Shown here: in pieces, positions 35,161 through 43,548 of the stretch | Layout: each line of letters starts with the position of its first letter | How positions within the stretch are numbered: the stretch's first letter is position 1 | Origin: Streptococcus sp. zg-86 | Lineage (GTDB): Bacteria > Bacillota > Bacilli > Lactobacillales > Streptococcaceae | DNA: 64,000 nt | Reading direction: 5' to 3' | Assembly (NCBI RefSeq): GCF_017639855.1 | Contig: NZ_CP072115.1 | Location: 1,178,001-1,242,000, forward strand | Notes under the pieces: generated by a model | Told to the model about the DNA's origin: nothing | Seen by the model: the letters and a program-made list of their open reading frames with translations, nothing else | The model's database searches: none | Program-made: the position numbers and the translations under genes

Positions 35161-35337
35161 TTAGAATTTTTTACGCTTGCGAGCTGCTTCTGATTTGCGT
35201 TTACGTTTTACAGATGGTTTTTCATAGAATTCGCGTTTGCGTGTTTCTTGAAGAGTACCAGCTTTCGTAACCGCACGTTTGAAACGACGAAGAGCATCAT
35301 CAAGTGATTCGTTCTTGCGTACAACTGTTTTTGACAT
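35161..35337 (-). CDS. rpsU: 30S ribosomal protein S21
   Basis: 58 residues, highly basic, beginning [20 protein letters not shown] and ending in an Arg/Lys-rich tail ([15 protein letters not shown]), as usual for S21. The start at 35337 has AGGGGAG upstream; the frame extends eight codons without a site. Monocistronic with a perfect consensus promoter. Confidence 0.97.
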
Positions 35338-35371
35338 TATTTTCACTCCCCTCAATTTCAAAGTCTACACT

Positions 35372-35400
35372 ATTATACTTCTATCCCTTCATTTTGTCAA
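35372..35400 (-). promoter_or_regulatory. Consensus sigma-A promoter of rpsU
   Basis: Minus strand TTGACA (35395-35400), spacer of exactly 17 bp, TATAAT (35372-35377). Both hexamers are perfect, fitting a highly expressed ribosomal protein. Confidence 0.92.
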
Positions 35401-35426
35401 GGTGTTTGCAGAAATTTTCTCAAACT

Positions 35427-36056
35427 TTACCTTGCTTTTCTTTTTGACTTACAGGCAAGAATCATGCTAAGACAAAATCCTTCATACAAGACAAAGAACA
35501 ATAGGAAGCAATGGAGGAAAAATTCAGCCGGTAAAATGTAAATAACAGGGTCCGTATTGGGATTAAAGAGCCAAGTGCTGTCACCAACAAACAGTATCTG
35601 ATGAAAAAGTGTAAAAAATTGATCAAATCCAATCATAAAACCAACCATTCCAATTACGACTGGCACAAGAGCTGCCACGACAAAAATGGGACGATACAAT
35701 TTTCCATACCCTTTTTTCATCACCTGTTTGTAAAAGGACAGAAAACCAGGCAAACTAATCAGAACAATAGCCTGAGCTAAGTGGAAGAGCCATTTGACTT
35801 GCTTAAAATGATGCAATCCGTCCGCAGACGAAGGAAAATTCGGCATGGCTAGAACTTGTTCCCAAGGTAGGGTCAAATAGCGCAGAAGGATTGTAAAATT
35901 ATAGCCAATATCCGCACTTTTCATATAGACAACCTGTTCTAACCCCAGCCATTTCACTTCCAAGGGATAGAGGAGCCAAGCTAGGTAAATCGTAGCAACA
36001 ACCGCTGTTGACAAGAGAAAGAAGAGGCTAGCAATAAGCGAAAATTTAGTTTTCAT
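35427..36056 (-). CDS. DUF1461 (TIGR01906-type) integral membrane protein
   Basis: 209 residues with about five membrane segments and the extracellular Y-N-hydrophobic and H-F/V-DVK-like blocks reduced to HHFKQVKWLFHLAQ. In the family this segment reads like DExxHMxDVK. Function unknown in general; in lactobacilli related proteins act in lipoprotein modification (Lit, lipoprotein intramolecular transacylase), which is only a candidate here. Overlaps the upstream phosphatase gene by 11 bp, with GGAGG inside that gene. Confidence 0.75.
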   Translation of the reverse strand: MKTKFSLIASLFFLLSTAVVATIYLAWLLYPLEVKWLGLEQVVYMKSADIGYNFTILLRYLTLPWEQVLAMPNFPSSADGLHHFKQVKWLFHLAQAIVLISLPGFLSFYKQVMKKGYGKLYRPIFVVAALVPVVIGMVGFMIGFDQFFTLFHQILFVGDSTWLFNPNTDPVIYILPAEFFLHCFLLFFVLYEGFCLSMILACKSKRKAR

Positions 36057-36819
36057 CAAACCTCCATTCATCTAAACTGTTTAAGATATGCGTCGGAGCT
36101 ATAGGTAAGGTAGCAACCTCTTCTACTTTCGTAAATCCTGTCAAGACCAAGAGAGTAGGAAATCCATTATCAATCCCTGCTCGAATGTCGGTCAAATAAT
36201 TATCCCCAACCATGAGGGTCTTACTCCGCTCCGTTCCCAAAATGGACAAGGCATTGTCCATAATAATTGCTTGGGGCTTACCAATAAAGGTTGCTTTGAC
36301 CCTTGTCGCAGCTTCTAGCAAGGCAATTAAAGAACCCGCACCCGGTAACAAGCCTCGTTCTGTTGGAATATTTAAGTCGGGATTGGTTCCAATAAAGATA
36401 GCTCCCTTTTGAATCGCTAAAGTGGCACAGACTAATTTTTCATAGGTCAGATCCGTGTCCAATCCAACCACGACATAGGCAGGATTTTCCGTTTCTTCTA
36501 CATAACCTGCTTCAGAGATAGCTGATTTTAAGCCCTCTTCTCCAATCACATAGACCGTTTTTTCCTTACCCATTTGATTCATATAATCCACTGTCGCAAG
36601 ACTGGCAGTATAGATTGTTTCAAGTGGTGTATCAATATGAAATTGCTCACGTAACATAGCTTGAACCACTTCTGGTCGACGAGTGGTATTATTGGTCACA
36701 AAAAGATAGGGAAGATTCCGCTCCTGCAAGGCATGAACAAATCGTTCTCCTGCTGGAATGCGATCTTTTCCCTTATAAATCGTACCGTCTAAATCAATCA
36801 AATATCCTGTATAGGTCAT
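36046..36819 (-). CDS. NagD-like HAD-superfamily phosphatase (TIGR01457-type)
   Basis: 257 residues. HAD motif I IDLDGTIYKG (nucleophile Asp about 9), motif II VTNNTT, class IIA cap domain, Lys in IGKPQ, and motif IV VGDNYLTDI. Likely a nucleotide or sugar-phosphate phosphatase; substrate unproven. GAGGAG precedes the ATG. Part of the hemW-thioesterase-Nudix-phosphatase-DUF1461 operon. Confidence 0.9.
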   Translation of the reverse strand: MTYTGYLIDLDGTIYKGKDRIPAGERFVHALQERNLPYLFVTNNTTRRPEVVQAMLREQFHIDTPLETIYTASLATVDYMNQMGKEKTVYVIGEEGLKSAISEAGYVEETENPAYVVVGLDTDLTYEKLVCATLAIQKGAIFIGTNPDLNIPTERGLLPGAGSLIALLEAATRVKATFIGKPQAIIMDNALSILGTERSKTLMVGDNYLTDIRAGIDNGFPTLLVLTGFTKVEEVATLPIAPTHILNSLDEWRFDEN

Positions 36820-36828
36820 CTAATCTCC

Positions 36829-37446
36829 TCATTCAAATCGTGCTTCCCAATGCTCCGCCTGATGTGCTTCAAAACAAAGCGCTATTTGTTCGGCTGTATT
36901 TTTCGTCAAAGACAGGGGAGGTAAATCATCCAAAGCAAAGTAGTCACTTGCAACGGTTTCTGAATTTGCCTGAAATTGCCCATCGATTCTTCGGCATAGG
37001 TAAAAAATCTTGGTCACATGGTGGACAGAACGACTAGGATTGCTCTTTGACTTATCCAAAATAGCCACTAATCGTTCCACCTCTACTTCAAGTCCTGCTT
37101 CTTCCTGTACTTCCTTGATGACATTGTCCATCGTTGACTGATCAACATCGCACCAACCTCCTGGTAGCGACCATAGGCCATCATTTTCTTGCACCAAAAG
37201 AATCTTCTCTTGTTCAATAATCGCTGCTCGTGTGTCTAATTTTGGAGTCTGATAACCTGATTCATTACAAAATAAATCGTGTACTGTTTCCAAGGGTAAG
37301 CCTGAGGGCTCAACCAACATTTCAGCAGCTATCCGGCGAATTTCTTCAAATCGTTCAATGTCATAGACATCTTTGCCATAAGCCAGACCTGTCTGTGCCA
37401 AGGCCTGCAAACGGATTGCCCACTTGAGCCACTTATCCTCTGTCAT
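36829..37446 (-). CDS. Nudix hydrolase with N-terminal extension domain
   Basis: 205 residues. An N-terminal helical domain (about 1-65, of the kind seen before Nudix folds in some Firmicutes) precedes the Nudix box, GGWCDVDQSTMDNVIKEV then QEEAGL. The metal-binding EVQEE core is intact. The first Glu of the consensus is Gln, and the Arg of REU is Lys, conservative deviations. Hydrolyses a nucleoside-diphosphate derivative; substrate unknown. Overlaps the thioesterase gene by 14 bp. Confidence 0.85.
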   Translation of the reverse strand: MTEDKWLKWAIRLQALAQTGLAYGKDVYDIERFEEIRRIAAEMLVEPSGLPLETVHDLFCNESGYQTPKLDTRAAIIEQEKILLVQENDGLWSLPGGWCDVDQSTMDNVIKEVQEEAGLEVEVERLVAILDKSKSNPSRSVHHVTKIFYLCRRIDGQFQANSETVASDYFALDDLPPLSLTKNTAEQIALCFEAHQAEHWEARFE

Positions 37447-38173
37447 CTCTTTTCTCCCATTTAATCATACCTTGGGCATTGAGTTGGCCATTGGACCAGA
37501 TTTCGTGCTGACTGACACCTTCTTCTTGAACAGCTTTTGTCGTCACTAAAGACCCTGGTGCCACTTCTTTTATATACTTAAGCTGAAAATAGACTGGCCG
37601 ATGCTGAAGAAGAAAATCATAGTCTAAGCTCTCATACATCCACTCGAGGTATTTACTATTGTTAACATGACCATTTAAGTCTATGTCAAAATACCGCACT
37701 TCTCGCTCTGCTTCAACGCTTTCTCCTAAGGTGTCATATTTGGGCGCGCGCGCTACTTTTTTCACTTTTTCTGATTGATACGGAGCAATCAATTCCTCTG
37801 GAACAGGACTGACCTTTCTCGTCTCAAAATCAATCAAGACAAAATAGGCTAAAATTTTAATCAGTAAAGCTCCCGTTTCATCATAAATATGAAAAGTCCG
37901 ATAACAGAAGAATTTATTGTAAGACTTTGCTTCTGTCTCAATCGTAACGGTTTCTTGATAGCGTGGTAAACGATGAATATCTACCTCATAATCCGTCACC
38001 ACCCAAACCAAGCCATACTCTTCAAAAATAGCTTTGTCTGCACGTCCAAGAAGTTCCGATTGGCGACCAGACAAGGCCAAACAATAGGCCAAAAAGCCTG
38101 GAATTTTTAACTCTTGCTTGACATCTACCATGTCAAAAGGTAGAGTGAGTGTTTCCTGATAACGTAGTCCCAT
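37433..38173 (-). CDS. Acyl-ACP thioesterase
   Basis: 246 residues, two hot-dog domains. The second carries DIDLNGHVNNSKYLEWM, with the Asn/His catalytic pair of FatA/FatB-type enzymes. Releases fatty acids from acyl carrier protein. The ATG at 38173 shares one base with the hemW stop (TAATG) and has AGGAGAGG upstream; the 25-codon extension into hemW is rejected. Confidence 0.9.
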   Translation of the reverse strand: MGLRYQETLTLPFDMVDVKQELKIPGFLAYCLALSGRQSELLGRADKAIFEEYGLVWVVTDYEVDIHRLPRYQETVTIETEAKSYNKFFCYRTFHIYDETGALLIKILAYFVLIDFETRKVSPVPEELIAPYQSEKVKKVARAPKYDTLGESVEAEREVRYFDIDLNGHVNNSKYLEWMYESLDYDFLLQHRPVYFQLKYIKEVAPGSLVTTKAVQEEGVSQHEIWSNGQLNAQGMIKWEKRDDRG

Positions 38174-39312
38174 TAGTCCTCTCCTAGTATAAATCGTTCT
38201 GCGACTGTATCCCCAAGAAACAGTCCCTTCTTGGTCATTCGAATACAATCCTCTTCTTCTTGAAGTAATCCTTCTGCTTTCAATTCTGCTACTACCTGAC
38301 CATAGCGTTTCTCAAAGGAAGTCTGGAATTTTTCTTCAAATCGTGCAATGGAGACTCCTGTCTTTTTCCGCAAACCTAAAAACATTTCTTCTTCCATTTG
38401 CTCTGCCTGCGACAACTGCTCTTCGTGAAGCCTTGCATGACCTTTTGCACGAATGGATTTTAAATAATGTTGAATCGGCCCACGATTACGATACCGCATC
38501 CCCTTGATATAACCAGAAGCCCCTGCTCCAAGTCCAAAATATTCTGCATTATCCCAGTACATGAGATTGTGTCTGCTTTCAAAGCCTGGCTTGGTAAAAT
38601 TGGAAATCTCATAGTGTTCAAAGCCATTTTTTTCTAATTCTTGCAGAATGTATTCAAACATATCTGACTCGACATCTTCATTGGGCAAGTGTAGCGTACC
38701 ACGGCGCTGTCGGTTCATGAAAACAGTATGGTTCTCTAAAATTAAGCTATACAGGCTCATATGAGGAATATCCAGCGCCAAAGCTCTTGCTACATTGTCC
38801 TTGACCTGCTCCATGGTCTGACCTGGTAAGGCATAGATTAAATCAATCGAAATATTATAAAAACCAGCCTCTTTTAAAGCACCAATCGTTTCATAAATCT
38901 GGGCTTGATTGTGGGAACGACCAATTTTCTTGAGCATACGATTATCAAAGGTTTGTACACCAAGGGAAACCCGATTGCATTTGGATTTTCGGAGAACAGC
39001 GATTTTATCAGCTGTCAAATCTCCAGGATTGGCTTCAATTGTAAACTCTTCTACTTCCGACAAGTCTAGGATAGCTTCTAGATTTGTCAGCAAATAATTT
39101 AATTGCTCTGCTGAAAGAGCTGAAGGTGTCCCGCCCCCAATATAGAGCGTTTTTAAAGGGGGTAAATCATAGAAACGTACTTCTTCCATGAGAGCAGCTA
39201 AATACTCATCAACAGGCTGGTTTTTAATAAATACCTTTGAAAAATCACAATAATAGCAAATCTGAGTACAAAAAGGAATATGAATATAGGCTGATGTTGG
39301 TCTGTTTGTCAT
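38173..39312 (-). CDS. hemW: HemW-like radical SAM protein
   Basis: 379 residues. The radical SAM cluster motif is CTQICYYCDF (CxxxCxxC) near residue 16, followed by GGGTPSAL. HemW is a heme chaperone long mis-annotated as coproporphyrinogen III oxidase. The extra Cys of true HemN is replaced (C-D-F after the motif, as in HemW). First gene of a five-gene operon with overlapping downstream genes. Its promoter abuts the ATG, so a leaderless mRNA is predicted. Confidence 0.9.
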   Translation of the reverse strand: MTNRPTSAYIHIPFCTQICYYCDFSKVFIKNQPVDEYLAALMEEVRFYDLPPLKTLYIGGGTPSALSAEQLNYLLTNLEAILDLSEVEEFTIEANPGDLTADKIAVLRKSKCNRVSLGVQTFDNRMLKKIGRSHNQAQIYETIGALKEAGFYNISIDLIYALPGQTMEQVKDNVARALALDIPHMSLYSLILENHTVFMNRQRRGTLHLPNEDVESDMFEYILQELEKNGFEHYEISNFTKPGFESRHNLMYWDNAEYFGLGAGASGYIKGMRYRNRGPIQHYLKSIRAKGHARLHEEQLSQAEQMEEEMFLGLRKKTGVSIARFEEKFQTSFEKRYGQVVAELKAEGLLQEEEDCIRMTKKGLFLGDTVAERFILGED

Positions 39313-39327
39313 GAAGCTATTATACCA
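39312..39327 (-). promoter_or_regulatory. Extended -10 directly before hemW ATG (predicted leaderless start)
   Basis: Minus strand TGGTATAAT, then six bases (AGCTTC), then ATG at 39312. The -10 is perfect. No ribosome binding site is present. Confidence 0.65.
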
Positions 39328-39368
39328 TACTCATCCCTTTTCGTCAGAAAGAGGAAATGGAAAAAGAA

Positions 39369-39557
39369 TTAAACAGAAGGTAACTCCTGTTCTTATTCTC
39401 CTCTTATAACATACCACTCACTTATTGCGCTTGAGCGCAAGATAAAAAGGTCCACATAGGAAAGGGAGTTAAACAGAAAGCAACTTCTGTTCTTATCCTC
39501 CTCTTATAACATACCACTCACTTATTGCGCTTGAGCGCAAGATAAAAAGGTCCACTG
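39369..39557. repeat. Two direct 100-bp repeats between hemW and glgP
   Basis: Units begin near 39369 and 39469, with AAACAGAAGGTAACTCCTG against AAACAGAAAGCAACTTCTG. Both then run almost identically through TCTTATAACATACCACTCAC to the palindrome TTGCGCTTGAGCGCAA (39425-39440 and 39525-39540) and AAAAAGGTCCAC. Only the second unit completes the glgP terminator hairpin. Looks like tandem duplication of the terminator region. Confidence 0.85.
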
Positions 39558-39568
39558 GACCTTTTTAT
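39545..39568 (-). terminator. Terminator of glgP
   Basis: AAAAAGGTCC-act-GGACCTTTTT perfect stem-loop overlapping the glgP stop, with T residues on the minus strand. Confidence 0.88.
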
Positions 39569-41829
39569 TTCTCCAAATGCCAAATGTCTTCGTTGTACTG
39601 CTCAATCGTGCGGTCACTTGAGAAGAAACCAGCTTTGGCAATATTAACAATGACTTTTTCTAACCAAGCATCACGGTCTTCATAATCCGCAAGCATACGT
39701 TCCTTGGTTTCAATATACTCTTCTAAATCAAGGAGGGTCATAAAGTGGTCATTGTGTTTCAGATTGTCTTGCAATCTCCACAAGCGCTCATCAATTCCCC
39801 CTGCTTGGCGAATAACATCGCTGGTAATAAAATCTACTAAGGGACGAATAGCGTCTTTTTCATAGAAATGATGTGGGTTGTAAGTACCATTTGCGTAATA
39901 ATCAATCACTGTCTGACTATCTTGACCAAAGATGTAGATATTATCATCGCCTACTAACTCATGAATTTCCACATTTGCACCGTCATCTGTACCAATTGTC
40001 AAGGCACCATTTAGCATAAATTTCATATTTCCTGTCCCAGACGCTTCTTTTGAAGCAAGGGAAATCTGCTCTGAAATATCTGCTGCTGGAATGATGAAAC
40101 TTGCTTCTGTTACATTATAATTTTCAATCATCACTAATTGTAGGTGTGGGCTCACTTCAGGGTCATGCTGAATGACTTGTGATAAGACCAAAATCAAATG
40201 GATAATATCTTGCGCGATTGTGTAGGCTGGAGCCGCTTTTCCACCGAAGAATACGGTCAATGGACGAGCAGGAATATTCCCCGCCTTAATGTCCAAATAC
40301 TTATGAATGACATATAAAACATTCATCTGTTGCCGTTTGTATTCATGCATCCGTTTAATTTGCACATCAAATATCGAATCCGGATTGACCTCAACCCCTT
40401 GTGTTTTGGCAATATGGCGTTGCAATTTCCGTTTATTGTGGTGTTTAATTTTTTCTAATTCTTGCTTGAAGGCTGCATCATCCTTATGAGCCAATAAATC
40501 TTCCAAGGCCTCTGCCCGACGGTGATAATCACGACCAATCAAGTCATCCAAATAGTGCGCTAAACGTGGGTTGGCATGCATGAGCCAACGGCGGAAGGTA
40601 ATCCCATTGGTCTTATTGTTGAATTTATCAGGATACAAGTCATAAAAGGCTTTGAGCTCAGATGATTTTAAAATCTCCGTATGAAGTGCAGCCACTCCAT
40701 TTATTGAGTATCCATAGTGAATATCCATATGCGCCATATGTACACGACCATGCTCATCAATGATATTAACCGCAGGATTGTTCTCTATTTCTTTTGCACG
40801 ACGATCCAACTCTTCAATAAATGGTACCAAGTGTGGGACGACTTTATTCAGAAATTCAAGTGGCCATTTCTCTAAGGCTTCAGACAAAATGGTATGGTTG
40901 GTGTAGGCTGTCATACTCTTGACAATCTCCACAGCTTCATCAAAGGCAATGCCACGCAGTTCCAAAAGACGAATCAATTCAGGAATAACCAAGGAAGGGT
41001 GGGTGTCATTGATTTGAACCACCGCATAGTCTGCCAAGTCATGGATAGTTGATCCCTTAGCAACTGCCTCATCAATCAATAATTGTGCCGCATTTGACAC
41101 CATGAAATACTGTTGGAAAATCCGCAAGATTTTACCTTGATCTGTTGAATCATCCGGATACAAGAAAAGAGTCAAATTACGGAAAATATCATCCATATCA
41201 AAGTCGATACCGTCATCAATGATATTGTCGTCAACAGATGCTAAATCAAAGAGGCGCAGACGATTTTTCTTTTCTGTCTTATAACCAGGCACATCAATGT
41301 CATAGAGTTTTGAAGTCAAGGTAAAATTCGCAAATGGTACTTGGTAGGAAATCGGAGATTCTGTCAACCAAGAACGTGGGGTAATCCATTCATTTGGCAC
41401 AGCTGACTGCTGATGATACTGGAATAACTGACGGAACAAGCCAAAATGATAGTTCAAACCAACACCGTCACCACTCAAGCCAAGACTAGCAATGGAGTCA
41501 AGGAAGCAGGCTGCCAAACGACCCAAACCACCATTGCCCAAAGAAGGCTCCATTTCCATTTCTTCAATCGCAATCAAATCCTTACCAGCTTCTGCTAACT
41601 GGTGTTTTACTTCATCGTATAATCCTAAGTTAATCAGATTATTCGACAAGAGTTTTCCAATCAAAAACTCTGCTGAAATATAGTAAACTTTTTTCTTTTG
41701 GTCATTGGTGCATTTTGCTTCACTCCGTTGCTTTGTAAAAGCAAGAAGAGCATAATATAATTCCTGATCCGAACAATCTTCAATGCGCTTTGCATACATG
41801 GTTTGAACAAAATTTTGTAAATTGATCAT
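39565..41829 (-). CDS. glgP: Glycogen/maltodextrin phosphorylase
   Basis: 754 residues, GT35. The PLP-binding lysine lies in EASGTGNMKFMLNG. The N-terminal SAEFLIGKLLSNNLINLG and the glycogen-phosphorylase signature are clear. Releases glucose-1-phosphate from alpha-1,4-glucans. Shorter than the 790-820 typical of MalP, as in many Firmicute enzymes; glgP versus malP cannot be settled. Stands alone, without branching enzyme or 4-alpha-glucanotransferase. A cre-like site overlaps its promoter, and it may act with the surface pullulanase on host glycogen. Confidence 0.93.
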   Translation of the reverse strand: MINLQNFVQTMYAKRIEDCSDQELYYALLAFTKQRSEAKCTNDQKKKVYYISAEFLIGKLLSNNLINLGLYDEVKHQLAEAGKDLIAIEEMEMEPSLGNGGLGRLAACFLDSIASLGLSGDGVGLNYHFGLFRQLFQYHQQSAVPNEWITPRSWLTESPISYQVPFANFTLTSKLYDIDVPGYKTEKKNRLRLFDLASVDDNIIDDGIDFDMDDIFRNLTLFLYPDDSTDQGKILRIFQQYFMVSNAAQLLIDEAVAKGSTIHDLADYAVVQINDTHPSLVIPELIRLLELRGIAFDEAVEIVKSMTAYTNHTILSEALEKWPLEFLNKVVPHLVPFIEELDRRAKEIENNPAVNIIDEHGRVHMAHMDIHYGYSINGVAALHTEILKSSELKAFYDLYPDKFNNKTNGITFRRWLMHANPRLAHYLDDLIGRDYHRRAEALEDLLAHKDDAAFKQELEKIKHHNKRKLQRHIAKTQGVEVNPDSIFDVQIKRMHEYKRQQMNVLYVIHKYLDIKAGNIPARPLTVFFGGKAAPAYTIAQDIIHLILVLSQVIQHDPEVSPHLQLVMIENYNVTEASFIIPAADISEQISLASKEASGTGNMKFMLNGALTIGTDDGANVEIHELVGDDNIYIFGQDSQTVIDYYANGTYNPHHFYEKDAIRPLVDFITSDVIRQAGGIDERLWRLQDNLKHNDHFMTLLDLEEYIETKERMLADYEDRDAWLEKVIVNIAKAGFFSSDRTIEQYNEDIWHLEK

Positions 41830-41894
41830 TGCTTTTGTAAACTCCTACCGTTTTCATTTTTTATCGAAATAAATATGCAAGTTTTCCACTTTTT

Positions 41895-41920
41895 TTGGAA
41901 ACGCTTTCTATTATATTATA
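41895..41920 (-). promoter_or_regulatory. glgP -10 and cre-like operator
   Basis: Minus strand TATAAT (41915-41920), followed downstream by AGAAAGCGTTTCCAA (41895-41909), one mismatch from the CcpA cre consensus. Placement over the start site suggests carbon catabolite or MalR-type repression. Confidence 0.65.
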
Positions 41921-41954
41921 CTATATTTTTCAAAAAAAGGCAAGTCTTGAGCAA

Positions 41955-41988
41955 GAAAAAAATTTACACCCCTAGAGATGTAAATTTT
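41955..41988 (-). terminator. Terminator of the rpiA/deoB-deoD block
   Basis: Minus strand AAATTTACA / TGTAAATTT stem followed by T7, 12 bp after the deoD stop. Confidence 0.85.
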
Positions 41989-41999
41989 GTCAAAATAAC

Positions 42000-42710
42000 T
42001 TACTTAGAAATCAGTGTTTCAAGACCAACTTTCATCATATCTGTGAAGGTTGTTTGGCGTTCTTCCGCTGTCGTATCCTCATCTGGGTTGACCAAGCTAT
42101 CTGAAATAGTCATAATGCCAAGAGCTTCTACACCATGCTGCGCAGCAAGGTAGTAAAGTGCTGCTGCTTCCATTTCAACAGCATGAACGCCCATGGTTCC
42201 CAATTTCACGTTTTTCTCAAAGAAGTTTGAATAGAAAACATCGGTCGACAAGACAGATCCCACATGCGTGGTCATGCCTAATTCTTTAGCGATATGATAG
42301 GCCTTGTCCAGCAGATTGAAACTAGCAATCTGTGGGAAGTCATACATAGGCCAATCGTTGCGAATCATATTTGAATTGGTCGCTGCTGCTTGTGCCAAGA
42401 CCAATTCACGAACATGGACATCTGGATTGAGTGAACCTGCGGTCCCCACACGAATCAAGCGTTTCACACCGTAGTCCACAATCAACTCACGCGCATAGAT
42501 AGAAATAGACGGCATTCCCATACCTGTTCCCATCACGCTCACACGCTCCCCTTTATAGGTTCCAGTATAGCCATACATGCCACGAATTTCGTTGAACAAC
42601 ACCGCATCTTCTAAGAAATTTTCTGCGATGAATTTTGCCCGCAAAGGGTCACCCGGTAATAAAATCTTGTCAGCAATCTCGCCAACTTTTGCTCCAATAT
42701 GAATAGACAT
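42000..42710 (-). CDS. deoD: Purine-nucleoside phosphorylase (hexameric, DeoD type)
   Basis: 236 residues, NP-I family. LLPGDPLRAKFIAE at the phosphate site, RVGTAGSL, VEMEAAALYYLA, and the catalytic Asp in TISDSL. Phosphorolyses adenosine-, inosine- and guanosine-type nucleosides. GAGAGAAGAG precedes the ATG. Last gene of the block. Confidence 0.95.
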   Translation of the reverse strand: MSIHIGAKVGEIADKILLPGDPLRAKFIAENFLEDAVLFNEIRGMYGYTGTYKGERVSVMGTGMGMPSISIYARELIVDYGVKRLIRVGTAGSLNPDVHVRELVLAQAAATNSNMIRNDWPMYDFPQIASFNLLDKAYHIAKELGMTTHVGSVLSTDVFYSNFFEKNVKLGTMGVHAVEMEAAALYYLAAQHGVEALGIMTISDSLVNPDEDTTAEERQTTFTDMMKVGLETLISK

Positions 42711-42721
42711 CTCTTCTCTCC

Positions 42722-43531
42722 TTATAGGCCTGCCAAGACTGCTTTGATTAAGCCTTTGAAATCTTCCTTAATGCGTGTAGTCACTTCGACGACTTCTTCA
42801 TGGTTGAGTGAACTTTGGAACCCAGCTGCATAGTTAGTAATCGCTGAAATTCCTAAAACTTTCATCCCTGAATGCACGGCCACAATAACTTCTGGTACAG
42901 TTGACATACCGACCGCAGAAGCGCCCATGGTTTGGTAGGCACGGATTTCCGCTGGTGTTTCATAAGTTGGACCAGACACACCTAGATAGACACCTTCTTC
43001 TACCTGAACACCAATCTTCTCTGCAATTTCTTTTGCTTTGCCACGGTAATCCTTGCTGTAAGCATCTGACATATCTGGGAAACGTGGACCAAACTCATCC
43101 AAGTTTTCACCAATGAGCGGATTGGTCCCAATCATGTTGATATGATCATTGATCATCATAAGGGTTCCTGGGCCATAGCCAATACCACCTGCTGCGTTTG
43201 TCACGATGATACTATGGCAGCCAAGTGCCTTCATCACACGAACTGGGAAAGTAACGACTTCCATTGGATTTCCTTCATAGAAGTGGAAACGTCCTTGAAG
43301 AGCCAACACTTTCTTACCAGCTAAGTCTCCATAGACTAATTTACCAGCGTGACCGACAACAGTCGATTTACCCCAGTTTGGAATCTCTGCATAGTCGATG
43401 ACAATCGCATTTTCTACTTCATCAGCCAATTCGCCCAAGCCAGACCCCAAAATCAAGCCAAATTCTGGCGCTATAAGACCTTTTGCTTCCAAAAAGTTCT
43501 TTGTTTCTTGAATTTTTTCCATTAATGACAT
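42722..43531 (-). CDS. punA: Purine-nucleoside phosphorylase (trimeric, PunA type)
   Basis: 269 residues, PNP/MTAP class 2. GLILGSGLGELADE, GHAGKLVYG, LQGRFHFYEG, and GMSTVPEV with the 6-oxopurine-specific NYAAG motif. Cleaves inosine and guanosine. 11 bp upstream of deoD; together with it the cell covers both 6-oxo and 6-amino purines. Confidence 0.94.
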   Translation of the reverse strand: MSLMEKIQETKNFLEAKGLIAPEFGLILGSGLGELADEVENAIVIDYAEIPNWGKSTVVGHAGKLVYGDLAGKKVLALQGRFHFYEGNPMEVVTFPVRVMKALGCHSIIVTNAAGGIGYGPGTLMMINDHINMIGTNPLIGENLDEFGPRFPDMSDAYSKDYRGKAKEIAEKIGVQVEEGVYLGVSGPTYETPAEIRAYQTMGASAVGMSTVPEVIVAVHSGMKVLGISAITNYAAGFQSSLNHEEVVEVTTRIKEDFKGLIKAVLAGL

Positions 43532-43548
43532 CTTTTTTCTTTCTCCTA

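Noticed and set aside
38174..38248. 25-codon extension of the acyl-ACP thioesterase
   Set aside because: It lies inside hemW; the ATG at 38173 has a strong ribosome site and a typical stop/start overlap.
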